Notes: a model not told the origin generated them from the letters alone. Positions 1 to 9,449 are shown, counted from the first letter of the stretch. The stretch is 64,000 nucleotides of DNA from Pseudomonas extremorientalis (GCF_001870465.1 NZ_MDGK01000003.1:148290-212289), one strand, 5' to 3'. A program made the numbers and translations.

Positions 1-712
1 GCACCTCCCTGAGAGACTCGGGCACCTGTGCAGTGGCCACACGCAACGCGAGGCCTTCGACAACGGCTGTCTTGCCCACTCCGGCTTCACCGACCAGGAT
101 TGGGTTGTTCTTGCGTCGACGCATGAGTATGTCGATCAACTGGCCGATCTCAACGTCACGACATAACACCGGGTCAATACGCCCTTCATGGGCCTGGCGT
201 GTCAGGTCGTGAGTGAAGCGCTCCAGCATTGATTCGCCCTGCGGCGCAGGGTCTGTACGAGGCGCCTGACCCGACACGAACGCCTGCACACGCTGTGCAT
301 CCAGCCGGCTCAGAAAAACCTGATAGGCGCTGCCCGCGTGCTGCCGCGGATGGCGCAAGAGCGCCAGCAACAGGGCGCCGTGATCGATTTCAATGTGTCG
401 CAGTTCCAAATGAGCAACCATCGAAGCCTGTTGCAGCCATTGCACCAGTGCCTGGGCAAACACCGGATTGCGTGACGCACTGGCCTCCCCCTTGGGTTGC
501 AGCGTGGCTTGCAGTTCTGCGGTTTCAATACCGGCATCCTTCAGCGCCCGCACCAGTAGGCCATCGCGATGCTCGAGCAGGGTCAACAGCAGGTCTTCCA
601 CCAGCACTTCCCTGCCGCCGCGCATGACGCAGCGCTCGGCGGAACGCTCCAGGTCTCTGCGGGCCTGGGGGGTCAATGCCTGGATAAGTTGTTGCAGGTC
701 CACAGTCATCAT
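1..712 (-). CDS. tssH: TssH (ClpV) AAA+ ATPase, N-terminal part, cut by window edge
   Basis: The type VI secretion ATPase disassembles contracted TssB/TssC sheaths in the cytoplasm. About 237 N-terminal residues are present. They hold a Clp-N repeat domain (start MMTVDLQQLIQ, with LEDLLLTLLEH-like helices) and the beginning of the first AAA+ domain, with the Walker A run GEAGVGKTAVVEGLALR close to the left edge. The start is the ATG at 712 or the in-frame ATG at 709. Both lie 12 to 15 bases after the tssG stop, with AGGG just upstream. It is the last visible gene of the leftward tss operon, and the rest lies outside the window. Confidence 0.93.
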   Translation of the reverse strand, partial: MMTVDLQQLIQALTPQARRDLERSAERCVMRGGREVLVEDLLLTLLEHRDGLLVRALKDAGIETAELQATLQPKGEASASRNPVFAQALVQWLQQASMVAHLELRHIEIDHGALLLALLRHPRQHAGSAYQVFLSRLDAQRVQAFVSGQAPRTDPAPQGESMLERFTHDLTRQAHEGRIDPVLCRDVEIGQLIDILMRRRKNNPILVGEAGVGKTAVVEGLALRVATAQVPESLREV

Positions 713-724
713 CCTGATTCATCC

Positions 725-1732
725 CTAATAAGCGTTGCCTGGCACAATGACCACACCGTCGGCGCTTTCATGCGCCAGCCAACTGGTCCAGCCGAGGCGG
801 CAGACGTTGTGTTCGCCGATGTGCAGCGGCCGGATCTCTTCCTTGGCCATGACCAGACGCACGTCATAGTCCAAAGGGTCCCGCGCCGTCAGGCGCACCA
901 ACGAACACAGCAGCGGGTAGTCCGCGCCGGTCGGCAAAAAACCATGGAATCGGTCCCACCCCAACCCCTGCAGATGCACCCTGAACTTGCCGTTGCGATC
1001 AGCCACCTGGCTGCCCAGCACCTGGTCATGGCCAAGGGTGCTGTTGGCGGCGCCAAGCCGATTTCGCTGTGATTTGGCGATGCCCACGCTGCGCAGGACC
1101 CATTGCTCGACGAACAAACGGCGGTGCTTGAAGTAGTAACGCAGCACCGTCTCGATCAAGACCGCAGAATGCACCCGCAGGCTGAGCAACCCCAGGTAGG
1201 GCAACAGTCGCTTGCCGTTCAGTTGCGTGGCGCTGCGGACCTGCGGCCCTCTTAACCCGATCAACGCAAACATCTGCTCGGAGAAGGCATCACGGGCGCC
1301 TGCCTGGAAACACGCCCGATAGCGATATTTGCGCCAGATCGGCAGCATCAGCCGTTGCAGACGGTGATGGAACACGTCGAGGAAATCCCGGGTTGCGTTG
1401 CCACCCAAGTCATCGGCGCACGCCTGCTCAGCGTAAAACGCTGGCAATGGCGAACCCGCGCCACACAGGCCCAGTACGTTAAGACGCAAACGCGCACGCA
1501 ACTGGCCGTGCTCGATAAAAAACGCCACCCGGTCGATATCGTGACCGGGAAAACCCAGGCCCGGGTTGGCCTGGAACTCAAGCAAGTCGTACAGCGTGTC
1601 GTCATCCAGCAACGGATGGGCATCGCGCAGACGCTTGATGACCCGCAGGACCGCCTGAAATAGCGAGTACTCACGGATGACCCGGGTCAGTTGTGTCAAA
1701 GCGGGGGCTGCTGGCCCATCCGTGGTAACCAT
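725..1732 (-). CDS. tssG: Type VI secretion baseplate subunit TssG
   Basis: TssG (ImpH/VasB family, 335 residues, normal length) forms the baseplate wedge with TssF, TssE and TssK. The N-terminus (about residues 10-60) has the usual FQAVLRVIKRL helix followed by a segment placing GLGFPGHDI, as in the family. The ATG at 1732 is preceded by AGGAG about 10 bases upstream. The gene overlaps the end of tssF by 37 bases, so the two are probably translationally coupled. No defect is seen. Confidence 0.95.
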   Translation of the reverse strand: MVTTDGPAAPALTQLTRVIREYSLFQAVLRVIKRLRDAHPLLDDDTLYDLLEFQANPGLGFPGHDIDRVAFFIEHGQLRARLRLNVLGLCGAGSPLPAFYAEQACADDLGGNATRDFLDVFHHRLQRLMLPIWRKYRYRACFQAGARDAFSEQMFALIGLRGPQVRSATQLNGKRLLPYLGLLSLRVHSAVLIETVLRYYFKHRRLFVEQWVLRSVGIAKSQRNRLGAANSTLGHDQVLGSQVADRNGKFRVHLQGLGWDRFHGFLPTGADYPLLCSLVRLTARDPLDYDVRLVMAKEEIRPLHIGEHNVCRLGWTSWLAHESADGVVIVPGNAY

Positions 1733-3483
1733 AGGTACACGTCTCCTTGTGTGCTGATGACTCTAAGTTCGTGGTAAGCGTTGAGGCTGGCGTACAGCGC
1801 GAAGAATTCGTTGAGCACCGAGGCGAACACAAACACCTCGCCCTCCCCCAGGAAGCCCTGGGGATCGATGGTCAAGTCAATGCGTAACCCTCGAATCGGC
1901 AAGCCGTGGAACAATTGGTCGACTGCTGTGTGGCTGACCGAGCGCATCGCGCCCAATCGCCGCTCGCTGACCTTCTGCGCCTGGCGATCGTGGTAGCGCG
2001 GCAAATCGTAGGTTTCGAGGATCACTTTCAAGGCATGGATGTCGGTCAGCGACAGGTAGTTGAGCGACATGTTGCTGATCAGCCGCCAGAGAAAGTCCCG
2101 GTCCAGAGGCGGAATAAAACTGGCTGTCGGTGCGCAGATATTCCGAAACGACAGCCCTTGCGGCGTCTGCTCGCAAGGCTGGTTGATGTCGCCGATCTGC
2201 AACTGTCGAGGCAGGTTGTGATTGGTGCACGTCAGCTCGATCGACAGTGTCTGCTGATCCAGCTCCAGACCGCTGCCCAACCCGAGCCAGGTATCCAGCC
2301 CGGTGTGCTGCGCCGATGGCCGCTGGCGAATGCTGTAACTCGCCGGTCCCTGGGAACGCGCGGTATCCCCCTCATGCTCGAAGGATTCAAAGGGCACGTA
2401 GGCCTGATACCCCAGCCCTCCGGGGTGCCAACCCGTGACGCTGTCTACGGAAAATACACTGGCGTTACCACGTGAGTACTCACCAGGGATCAGCAGGTAT
2501 TCGTCCTGTTTTCCGTCCAGGCGGATAGGTACCGCGTCATGCTTGAACAGGTTGACGATGGGGGTGCAGTACAGCTTCACGTTATCCAGAGTGGGCTGCC
2601 CGGGTTCTCGCCATGGCCTGCCCAATCGGAAGCGCATCACTACGCCGCACACCTGCTTGAGCAGTTCGCCAGGTAATCGGTGCAGTACTCCCAACCCTCC
2701 CACGTCGACAAACAGGTACTTGTCGGGAAAAGCAAAGTACTCCTGCAGATGGCGATAGCCGCCAAAAGTATTCGCTGGATACGGAATCAGTGCCTGCTCC
2801 TCGCTGAACCCTACCGGCTGAACCTGATCGGCCTCCAGACGCAGCGATATCGCCTGCCCATCCTCCCCACTGACCGGAAAGCCATCCCGACCGAAAGGCA
2901 GCAACTCGATACCCTCCAGATGACGCAACAGACTCAGGTACAACGCCTGGCTGATGTAGCGATCCCCCGCCAGATGCAGACGTAGCTGATCGACGTTCCA
3001 CTCACTGAAGTTGCCTTCTGCACTCATCTCCAGGCGCAGGCTCAAACTGCCCCGCTCAGCCTGGGCGCTGTAGTCCAGCGCACTCAGCTGCAACGGCAGA
3101 ACCTGAGTGGCGTAGCAGGTACGAAAGCGGCATCGTTCGTCATTGACTGCGACACTTTCAACCGGTGTATCGCGCGCGACCCACACACCAGGGCCTGAGT
3201 GTTTCAGCGGATCGAACTGCAGGATGCTGAACGCCGGCAATGGACGCATGTAGTTGGGCCAGAGCAACTGCATCAGCGAATGCGTCAGCTCTGGAAGCTC
3301 GTCATCCAGTTTCTGGCGCAAGCGCCCGGTGAGAAACGCAAAGCCTTCCAGTAACCGCTCTACGTCCGGGTCCTGACCCGCCTCCGCAAGAAAGGGAGCA
3401 AGCGCCGGATTGCGCTCGGAGAAACGTCGACCGAGCTGTCGCAGTGCACTGAGTTCGCTCTGGTAGTAACGGTTAAAGGTCAT
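1696..3483 (-). CDS. tssF: Type VI secretion baseplate subunit TssF
   Basis: TssF (ImpG/VasA family) is the large baseplate wedge protein. At 595 residues it has the family's usual length. The start MTFNRYYQSELSALRQLGRR and the following run FSERNPALAPFLAE are characteristic of the family, as is the FAFLTGRLRQKLDDELPEL stretch near residues 50-70. The gene overlaps tssE by 11 bases and tssG by 37 bases, so it lies in the middle of a tightly packed operon. Confidence 0.95.
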   Translation of the reverse strand: MTFNRYYQSELSALRQLGRRFSERNPALAPFLAEAGQDPDVERLLEGFAFLTGRLRQKLDDELPELTHSLMQLLWPNYMRPLPAFSILQFDPLKHSGPGVWVARDTPVESVAVNDERCRFRTCYATQVLPLQLSALDYSAQAERGSLSLRLEMSAEGNFSEWNVDQLRLHLAGDRYISQALYLSLLRHLEGIELLPFGRDGFPVSGEDGQAISLRLEADQVQPVGFSEEQALIPYPANTFGGYRHLQEYFAFPDKYLFVDVGGLGVLHRLPGELLKQVCGVVMRFRLGRPWREPGQPTLDNVKLYCTPIVNLFKHDAVPIRLDGKQDEYLLIPGEYSRGNASVFSVDSVTGWHPGGLGYQAYVPFESFEHEGDTARSQGPASYSIRQRPSAQHTGLDTWLGLGSGLELDQQTLSIELTCTNHNLPRQLQIGDINQPCEQTPQGLSFRNICAPTASFIPPLDRDFLWRLISNMSLNYLSLTDIHALKVILETYDLPRYHDRQAQKVSERRLGAMRSVSHTAVDQLFHGLPIRGLRIDLTIDPQGFLGEGEVFVFASVLNEFFALYASLNAYHELRVISTQGDVYLWLPRMGQQPPL

Positions 3484-3892
3484 CAGGCATGACCTCTACC
3501 CGGCCGGAATCAGAGAGCCGCGCGGTAAACACCACCGGTTGAGCGACACCCTTGACCACCAGGGTGGCTTCGATAGCGAACGCAAGCGCCAGCGGGTCAT
3601 GATCCCGTGGCAACATCATCACTTTTACCTGCTTCAAGCGCGGCTCGTACGCTCGGATAAAGCGCTCGATCAACAGACGTGACTGACTCAGTGATTCATG
3701 CAGGCTCTGATTCATATCATTGAGGTCGGGCATACCGTAGTCCGGCAATGTCTGAACGCTGCCGGCACGGATACTGAGCATTTTCCCCAGGTGGTTCGCG
3801 ACAGATGTCACGCTACTGGCGGGGGTTGCCGCCGGACGCTCGAGGCGCTCGAACAGGCTTCGATAACCGCGCACTTCCTGGTCCTTGCTCAT
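3473..3892 (-). CDS. tssE: Type VI secretion baseplate subunit TssE (gp25-like)
   Basis: TssE is the gp25/lysozyme-like baseplate protein that starts sheath polymerisation. The 139 residues include the SLFERLERP opening and the conserved region around LPDYGMPDLNDMN (about residues 48-61). This is followed by an arginine-rich helix reaching the ERFIRAYEPRLKQV segment that marks the GPW/gp25 fold. The start overlaps the tssC stop by 4 bases (ATGA type), which suggests coupled translation. Confidence 0.95.
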   Translation of the reverse strand: MSKDQEVRGYRSLFERLERPAATPASSVTSVANHLGKMLSIRAGSVQTLPDYGMPDLNDMNQSLHESLSQSRLLIERFIRAYEPRLKQVKVMMLPRDHDPLALAFAIEATLVVKGVAQPVVFTARLSDSGRVEVMPDDL

Positions 3893-5364
3893 TCTTTGTC
3901 GAGCTTGCCGACGAGGGATAGCGTGAAATCAGCGCCCATGTACTTGAAATGCGGTCGCACACTCAGGTTGACGCGGTACCAGCCGGGCTCACCCTCGACA
4001 TCACTGACGACGATGCGTGCCGCCCGCAAGGGACGTCGCCCACGGACTTCAGCGCTGGGGTTTTCCTGGTCGGCCACGTACTGGCGAATCCATTTATTGA
4101 GTTCGAGCTCCAGGTCGGTGCGCTCCTTCCATGAACCCAATTGCTCACGCTGAAGGACCTTGAGGTAATGGGCCAGGCGATTGACCACCATCATGTATGG
4201 CAACTGGGTGCCCAGGCGGTAATTCAGCTCGGCTTCCTTGCCCTCGGGGCTGAGCCCGAAGTGTTTCGGCTTTTGCACCGAGCTGGCGGAAAAAAACGCC
4301 GCGTTGTCACTGCCCTTGCGCATCGTCAAGGCGATGAAGCCTTCTTGCGCCAGTTCGTATTCACGACGGTCGGACACCAGTACTTCGGTGGGGATCTTGG
4401 TTTCGATTTCCCCCATGCTCTGGAAGTGATGCAACGGCAAGTCTTCCACCGCTCCACCGCTTTGCGGGCCAATGATGTTCGGGCACCAGCGGAACCGCGC
4501 GAAACTGTCAGTCAGGCGCGTGGCGAAGGCGTAGGACGTGTTGCCCCACAGGTAGTGCTCGTGACTGTTGACCACGTTTTCCTGGTAGGCAAAGGTCTTG
4601 ACTGGACACTCAAGCGGATCATAGGGCGTGCGCAGCAGGAATCGCGGCACGGTCAAGCCGATGTAGCGCGCATCTTCGCTTTGGCGAAAGCTCTGCCATT
4701 TGGCAAATTGCGGGCCTTCGAAGTGATCCTTCAGGTCCTTGAGGTCGGGTAAACCGGTGAAACTTTCCAAGCCGAAGAACGCCGGCCCGGCGGCTGCGAT
4801 AAATGGCGCATGGGCCATGCAGGCCACACTGGCGGCGTACTGCATCAGCTTTACATCAGGGGCGCTGGGGGACAGGAAGTAGTTGGCGATAATTGCGCCC
4901 ACCGGCTGGCCACCAAACTGCCCGTATTCCGCACTGTAGATGTGCTTGTACAACCCGGACTGGGTCACTTCCGGCGAGTCTTCGAAATCTTCCAGCAGGT
5001 CTTGCCGGGAGACGTTCAGCAGTTCGATCTTGATGTTCTCGCGAAAGTTGGTGCGATCGACCAGCAGTTGCAACCCCTTCCAGGACGCTTCCAGCGCCTG
5101 GAAGTCGGGATGGTGGAGTATCTCGTCCATCTGCAGGCTGAGCTTGGTGTCGATCTCGGCGATCATCCGGTCGACGAGGCGTTTCTTGACGGGCTCGCCA
5201 CGGTTCTGGGGCTTGATCAACTCTTCGATGAACGCCGATACACCGCGCTTGGCAATGTCATAGGCGTCGTCGTCGGCGCTCAGCAATGTCTGGGCAACGA
5301 TGTTATCGAGGATGCTGTGCTGATCAGCAGGTTGTGCCGGCAGCGAATGCGGTTGTGTCGTCAT
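3889..5364 (-). CDS. tssC: Type VI secretion sheath large subunit TssC
   Basis: TssC (ImpD/VipB) makes the contractile sheath with TssB. It has 491 residues, the expected size. Recognisable segments include LDEILHHPDFQALEASWKGL near residue 85 as read with its neighbours, then FGGQPVGAIIANY, and a late EDLPLHHFQ. The carboxyl end FKYMGADFTLSLVGKLDKE is typical. It lies 28 bases downstream of tssB, in the usual B-C order. Confidence 0.96.
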   Translation of the reverse strand: MTTQPHSLPAQPADQHSILDNIVAQTLLSADDDAYDIAKRGVSAFIEELIKPQNRGEPVKKRLVDRMIAEIDTKLSLQMDEILHHPDFQALEASWKGLQLLVDRTNFRENIKIELLNVSRQDLLEDFEDSPEVTQSGLYKHIYSAEYGQFGGQPVGAIIANYFLSPSAPDVKLMQYAASVACMAHAPFIAAAGPAFFGLESFTGLPDLKDLKDHFEGPQFAKWQSFRQSEDARYIGLTVPRFLLRTPYDPLECPVKTFAYQENVVNSHEHYLWGNTSYAFATRLTDSFARFRWCPNIIGPQSGGAVEDLPLHHFQSMGEIETKIPTEVLVSDRREYELAQEGFIALTMRKGSDNAAFFSASSVQKPKHFGLSPEGKEAELNYRLGTQLPYMMVVNRLAHYLKVLQREQLGSWKERTDLELELNKWIRQYVADQENPSAEVRGRRPLRAARIVVSDVEGEPGWYRVNLSVRPHFKYMGADFTLSLVGKLDKE

Positions 5365-5392
5365 GGGGTCAGTGTCCTTTTACTGGAAAATG

Positions 5393-5890
5393 TCAGGCGT
5401 CGGGGCTGTCCAGCCCTAGTTCCGCCAGTACCCGTGCCCGGGACTCGTCGTCGGCCAGGGCTTGCTCGATAGCCTTGCGAAAGCTCGGGGTGTTGCCCAA
5501 TGGCCCCTTCAACGCCACGAGTGCCTCACGTAGGGCCATCAGCTTGTGCAACTCGGGTACCTGCTCCACCAGGTTCGCAGGGTTGAAATCCTTCATGCCG
5601 TTGATGCGTACCTGAATGGCCAACTCGTCGACGCCCGCCTCCTCCTGCAAACGGTTGGGCACGCTCAACGTCAAGCTCAATGCCTGCTTGGCCAACACGT
5701 CATCCAGGGTGTTCTTGTCGATTGCGATGGGCTTGCGATCTTCGAGCTTGCGCACATCCTCAAGCTGGGTGAAATCGCCCAGCACCAACAGTTTCAATGG
5801 CAGCTCGACTTCTTCCTGCGCCCCGCCGATGGCGGGTTTGAACGTGATGTTGATACGTTCCTTGGGGGCTACCGAACCTTCTTTGGCCAT
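5393..5890 (-). CDS. tssB: Type VI secretion sheath small subunit TssB
   Basis: TssB (ImpB/VipA) is the small sheath subunit. The 165 residues start MAKEGSVAPKERINITFKP and carry the PLKLLVLGDFT segment (about residues 30-40) found in the family. Further on comes the GMKDFNPANLVEQVPEL segment. The C-terminal helix (ALVALKGPLGNTPSFRKAI) is expected to hold the TssC and ClpV contacts. An AAAAGGAGAGA ribosome site precedes the ATG at 5890. Confidence 0.96.
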   Translation of the reverse strand: MAKEGSVAPKERINITFKPAIGGAQEEVELPLKLLVLGDFTQLEDVRKLEDRKPIAIDKNTLDDVLAKQALSLTLSVPNRLQEEAGVDELAIQVRINGMKDFNPANLVEQVPELHKLMALREALVALKGPLGNTPSFRKAIEQALADDESRARVLAELGLDSPDA

Positions 5891-5922
5891 GGTGTCTCTC
5901 CTTTTTCAAGTGGCTCGAAAGC

Positions 5923-7476
5923 CTATTCAAGTACCGCTTCCAGATCGAAGAGGCACAGCCTGCGATGGGTGTCTTCCTTGCGTTCGCGCACGGCATGGTT
6001 TTGTGGCAGCAGGTCGCAACAGCGGTGCAGGAGCTGCGTCACTTCCAGGGCCAGCTCCGGCTCCCAGCGCTCCAGGCCCATGCGTTGCAGTTCATGGTCA
6101 AGCTGTTCGAGCTGGATCTTCGCCAGCTCATGCTTGCCCGCCTGTATGCACAGACGCGCTTGGGCGAGCCGCCAATGAAAACGTGCGCGATCACTGCGCG
6201 CGGCCTGCATGCCTTGCTTGAGTTCTCGAATGGCAGACTTGAGTCCGTCCTGACGCAGCCGCGGTGTCAACGCCTGCAACGCGGTCGCCCAGGGCTCGGC
6301 GTTCGCATCGATCACTGCTGCGGGTAATTCGGACCGGTGCAGGTGACGGACAACCTGCTGGGAGATCCAGTCGCGAGTGGCTGCGTCGGCAAAGGGTGCG
6401 CCGTCGTGAAAGCGAAACTCCGGCAGGTCCGGCAAGCGTTGCAGCAACAGCGCGAAGGTCACTTCCAGCTCGGTCATGGCCAGGTCGGCCTGCAGGACCT
6501 CCAGGCATTCCCAGAGCATGCGCAGACCATCGAACCAGAACATCGCCCCGGCAAGACTGGCCTCAAGTTCAAGCACCAGGTCTGCGTGATGGCCTTGTGC
6601 AAAGCGCTCCTGATAACGTTTGAGCTTGTCGGGAGCGGGCCCGCGCAACGCGGTCACCTGCTCGTTATCGGCATTCGGGTAGCTGGCAAGTGCCAGCCAT
6701 GCCAGTGTCCGACTCAAACGCAACGCACGCAGGTCGGTGGCGCTCTGGCGCAGCCACCAGGCACAGAGTGGGCGGGCCTGCTCCTGCAAGGTACGGAGCA
6801 CCTTGTGTGCGTCCTTTTCGCTCTCCACCGCCGCTTCGGACTTGCGCAATTGGCTGGCGGCCTGCTTGACTTGCTCGATAACTCCGCTCAATCCCGCCAC
6901 CGGGGTATCGTCCTGCGCTGCCCGCTCCAATCGCTGCGCCAATTGCCTGCGAACAGGCAACAGCAGCGGCGCATCATCCCCGAGGTGCTCGGCCCAAAGC
7001 TCATCCAGATGCACCAGGTGCTCCAGCAAGGCGCGGAACAAAGGCTGCTGGTTCTGGAGCGCCAGGCCCTGCGTGAACAGCGGCTCGAGGCGCAACACCA
7101 GCCATCCGAATGCGGCACCGCGGGTGCGCGGTTTTTCCGGGTAGAGCACCGACCACTGATGCTCACAGAGGTAGCGCAACAACCCGAGCCCCGCCAGCAG
7201 CCCCGGGTAGGATTCACGCTGGTGCAATGCCCAGGTCAGCCACACAGCCACCCGCAGATCCTTGGACTGATGGCGCAGCAGGTTCTCGCTGGTTTCCAGC
7301 ACCTTGTGCCAGTCGGGCTGGCTGCCGGCATGAATCGAGTGTGCCTTGGCCAGCTCGGACTCCAGCACTTCATATTCACTCGAAAAGCGCATATCGCTGC
7401 CCGCAAAACTTGTTTGCGTACAGGGTGATCGCGCAACTTCCAGATAATAATCATACCGATCATCCGAACAAACCAT
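5923..7476 (-). CDS. tssA: Type VI secretion protein TssA (VasJ/ImpA type)
   Basis: TssA primes and caps tail-tube and sheath assembly. I chose the ATG at 7476 (517 residues). An upstream in-frame ATG at 7515 would add 13 hydrophobic residues that do not look native. The ImpA N-terminal domain is visible as YLEVARSPC...GSDMRFSSEYEVLESEL (about residues 10-45), then HQRESYPGLLAGLGLL. The C-terminal ERWEPELALEVTQLLHRCCDLL stretch is the VasJ-type domain. It is the first gene of the leftward operon, and its promoter must lie in the 7477-7953 gap shared with hcp. Confidence 0.9.
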   Translation of the reverse strand: MVCSDDRYDYYLEVARSPCTQTSFAGSDMRFSSEYEVLESELAKAHSIHAGSQPDWHKVLETSENLLRHQSKDLRVAVWLTWALHQRESYPGLLAGLGLLRYLCEHQWSVLYPEKPRTRGAAFGWLVLRLEPLFTQGLALQNQQPLFRALLEHLVHLDELWAEHLGDDAPLLLPVRRQLAQRLERAAQDDTPVAGLSGVIEQVKQAASQLRKSEAAVESEKDAHKVLRTLQEQARPLCAWWLRQSATDLRALRLSRTLAWLALASYPNADNEQVTALRGPAPDKLKRYQERFAQGHHADLVLELEASLAGAMFWFDGLRMLWECLEVLQADLAMTELEVTFALLLQRLPDLPEFRFHDGAPFADAATRDWISQQVVRHLHRSELPAAVIDANAEPWATALQALTPRLRQDGLKSAIRELKQGMQAARSDRARFHWRLAQARLCIQAGKHELAKIQLEQLDHELQRMGLERWEPELALEVTQLLHRCCDLLPQNHAVRERKEDTHRRLCLFDLEAVLE

Positions 7477-7953
7477 TTGCCACCACACACAACTAAAAAC
7501 CCACAAAAAAACCAACTAACCACGCAAGTACTGCGTGACAGCCAGCGATCTTTAGTTCGCAATTTCCTGCGAAGCCCTCGAACCTTAGTCATGCCCAAAA
7601 CATTCAGCAAGCGATGGAACTGCACTTAGTCCTTTTCCTACAAACCCAGTTACCACAGGGTGCGCGCAGGATTTTGCGCACCTAACACTGCATAGCCAAT
7701 CAGCTAATCGACAAACTTCAGCATTTATCAACAGTTCAATATGAGCAACTAAATGCGCACCCATGCGCAATCGAATACGCGCAATTAAGCCCAGTAGCAG
7801 CCTATTGCGCTGGATATTCGACCTTATACAACAGCATCACCCTGATTTCATTGGCGCCTGCACTTTCAGGCACGTTTCTTGTTATAGGCATTTGCCCAGC
7901 CGAAAAAACTTATCGGTTGGAACGACCTCATCAATCAGACAAGGAACCCCGTC
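7477..7953. promoter_or_regulatory. Divergent tssA/hcp intergenic region with clustered GCGCA motifs
   Basis: This 477-base gap is clearly more AT-rich than its flanks and contains no credible gene. It must hold both promoters of the type VI locus. GCGCA recurs six times: at 7661 (TGCGCGCA), 7675 (TGCGCACC), 7754 (TGCGCACC), 7764 (TGCGCAAT), 7778 (CGCGCAAT), and as GCGCT near 7806. The first two form an inverted repeat, GGTGCGC (7659-7665) with GCGCACC (7676-7682). These look like regulator sites; the regulator is unknown. Confidence 0.5.
7868..7882 (+). promoter_or_regulatory. Weak -24/-12 (sigma-54-like) candidate upstream of hcp
   Basis: AGGCACGTTTCTTGT has GG (7869-7870) and GT (7881-7882) separated by ten bases. 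It matches the TGGCACG-N4-TTGC consensus except for the first base and the final C. RpoN control of hcp is known in other bacteria, but the -12 element here is imperfect. Confidence 0.25.
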
Positions 7954-8469
7954 ATGCCAACACCCGCGTATCTCTCCATTACCGGTGTAAAACAAGGTTT
8001 GATCACGGCAGGCACGTTTACCCAGGACTCGGTAGGTAACATTTACCAGGAAGGCCATGAAGACCAGATTCTGGTCCAGGCTTTTTCTCATCAGGTGATC
8101 ATTCCCCGCGACCCACAGTCAGGCCAGCCAACAGGTCAGCGCGTCCATAAACCCCTGATGATCAGCAAAGTGTTCGATAAGTCCTCGCCCTTGCTCTTCA
8201 GTGCATTGACCAGCGGCGAAGAGGTCAAGTGCCGGCTGGAGTGGCTGCGCACTTCGTCGGCCGGCACCCAGGAGCATTACTTCACCATCGAACTGGAGGG
8301 GGCGACCATCGTGGATATCCAGTCACGCATGCCCAACTGCCAGGACCCCGACAACGCCCATTTCACTCACCTGGAAGATGTGTATTTCACCTATCGCAAG
8401 ATCGTGTGGACCCACGAAGTGTCCGGTACTTCGGGGTCGGATGACTGGCGCAGCCCGGTTGCAGGTTAA
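7954..8469 (+). CDS. hcp: Type VI secretion tube protein Hcp (TssD)
   Basis: Hcp hexamers stack into the inner tube and chaperone small effectors. The 171 residues begin MPTPAYLSITGVKQGLITAG and contain the IVPRD-like IIPRDPQSGQPTGQRVHKP segment (about residues 50-67). The KVFDKSSPLLF and HLEDVYFTYRKIVWTHE segments are diagnostic of the family. AAGGAA sits 8 bases before the ATG. The gene is divergent from tssA and is followed by a strong hairpin, so it is probably a single-gene transcript. Confidence 0.97.
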   Translation: MPTPAYLSITGVKQGLITAGTFTQDSVGNIYQEGHEDQILVQAFSHQVIIPRDPQSGQPTGQRVHKPLMISKVFDKSSPLLFSALTSGEEVKCRLEWLRTSSAGTQEHYFTIELEGATIVDIQSRMPNCQDPDNAHFTHLEDVYFTYRKIVWTHEVSGTSGSDDWRSPVAG

Positions 8470-8480
8470 ACCGGCTTGAC

Positions 8481-8514
8481 ACAGGCACGGCGCCAGGGAA
8501 GGCGCCATGCCTGT
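8481..8514. terminator. Bidirectional hairpin between convergent hcp and aldo/keto reductase
   Basis: ACAGGCA (8481-8487) pairs with TGCCTGT (8508-8514) and GGCGCC (8489-8494) with GGCGCC (8501-8506). There is one C/A mismatch and a 6-base loop. It has no U-run, but its place between two convergent stop codons supports a terminator role. Confidence 0.6.
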
Positions 8515-8521
8515 ACGGCAA

Positions 8522-9343
8522 CTACACCATCGCCAAAGGATGCTTGCGTTTCGGTGCGCCGAATACCCGATCGATCGCGTCCAGGTCGTGCTCATCCAAC
8601 ACCAGCTTGGCTGCGGCTGCGTTGAGTCGCACGTGCTCGGGTATAACGGCCTTGGGGATGGCGATCACACCGTCCTGGCGCAACACCCAGGCCAGGGAAA
8701 CCTGGGCGGGTGTGACCTCGTGGCGGCGGGCGATCTGCTTGAGGGTGGGGCTGGACAACAGTTCGCCGCCCTGGGCGATCGGGCAGTACGCCATCAAGGG
8801 CAAGTGGTGCTGTTGCCACCAGGGCAGCAGGTCGAATTCGATGCCGCGTTCTTCAATGTTGTACAACACCTGGTTGGTGGCGCAGGCCGGGGAGGCAAGT
8901 TCCTGCAAGTCGGCCACGTCGAAGTTGGAAACGCCCCAGCGTCCGATCTTGCCGGCTTCGCGCAGGCGTTCGAAGGCTTCGACCGTTTCTTCCAGCGGGT
9001 ACTGGCCGCGCCAGTGCAGCAGATACAGATCAATGTAGTCGGTGCCCAGGCGCTGTAGGCTGGCCTCACAGGCACGGGGCACGCCCTTGTGGCTGGCGTT
9101 GTGCGGGTAGACCTTGCTCACCAGGAACACCTGGTCGCGGCGGCCACGAATGGCCTCGCCGACGACCGTTTCAGCACCGCCCTCCCCGTACATTTCAGCG
9201 GTATCGATGAGGGTCATGCCCTCGTCGATGCCCAGTTGCAACGCCGCCACTTCCGCGCGGTGCTGGTCGGGATTTTCGCCCATGCGCCAGGTGCCCTGGC
9301 CGATGACAGGGACGGGAACGCCCGCCAGATCAATGGTACGCAT
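8522..9343 (-). CDS. Aldo/keto reductase
   Basis: This NADPH-dependent (alpha/beta)8-barrel oxidoreductase has 273 residues from the ATG at 9343, which has a near-perfect AGGAGG ribosome site. The catalytic tetrad of the family is visible: Asp in LIDTAE, Tyr in MYGEGGAE, Lys in FLVSKVYP and His in YLLHWRGQ. The single-domain form and the GVSNFDVADLQEL and PKAVIPEHVRLNAAA segments resemble the YeaE-type group of methylglyoxal-reducing enzymes. The substrate cannot be read from the sequence. It converges on hcp. Confidence 0.9.
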   Translation of the reverse strand: MRTIDLAGVPVPVIGQGTWRMGENPDQHRAEVAALQLGIDEGMTLIDTAEMYGEGGAETVVGEAIRGRRDQVFLVSKVYPHNASHKGVPRACEASLQRLGTDYIDLYLLHWRGQYPLEETVEAFERLREAGKIGRWGVSNFDVADLQELASPACATNQVLYNIEERGIEFDLLPWWQQHHLPLMAYCPIAQGGELLSSPTLKQIARRHEVTPAQVSLAWVLRQDGVIAIPKAVIPEHVRLNAAAAKLVLDEHDLDAIDRVFGAPKRKHPLAMV

Positions 9344-9449
9344 GACAACCTCCTGATGAGTTCGCGGATTAACAGTGTGGCATTGGTCGGACAAAAGGGT
9401 TCAATCGAAGTATGGTTAGCCTCTGCCAAGTCGCCAGGAAGTCTCTGCA

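Noticed and set aside
7868..7882. A confident sigma-54 promoter for hcp
   Set aside because: The -12 element lacks the invariant C (GT instead of GC), so it is listed only as a weak candidate.
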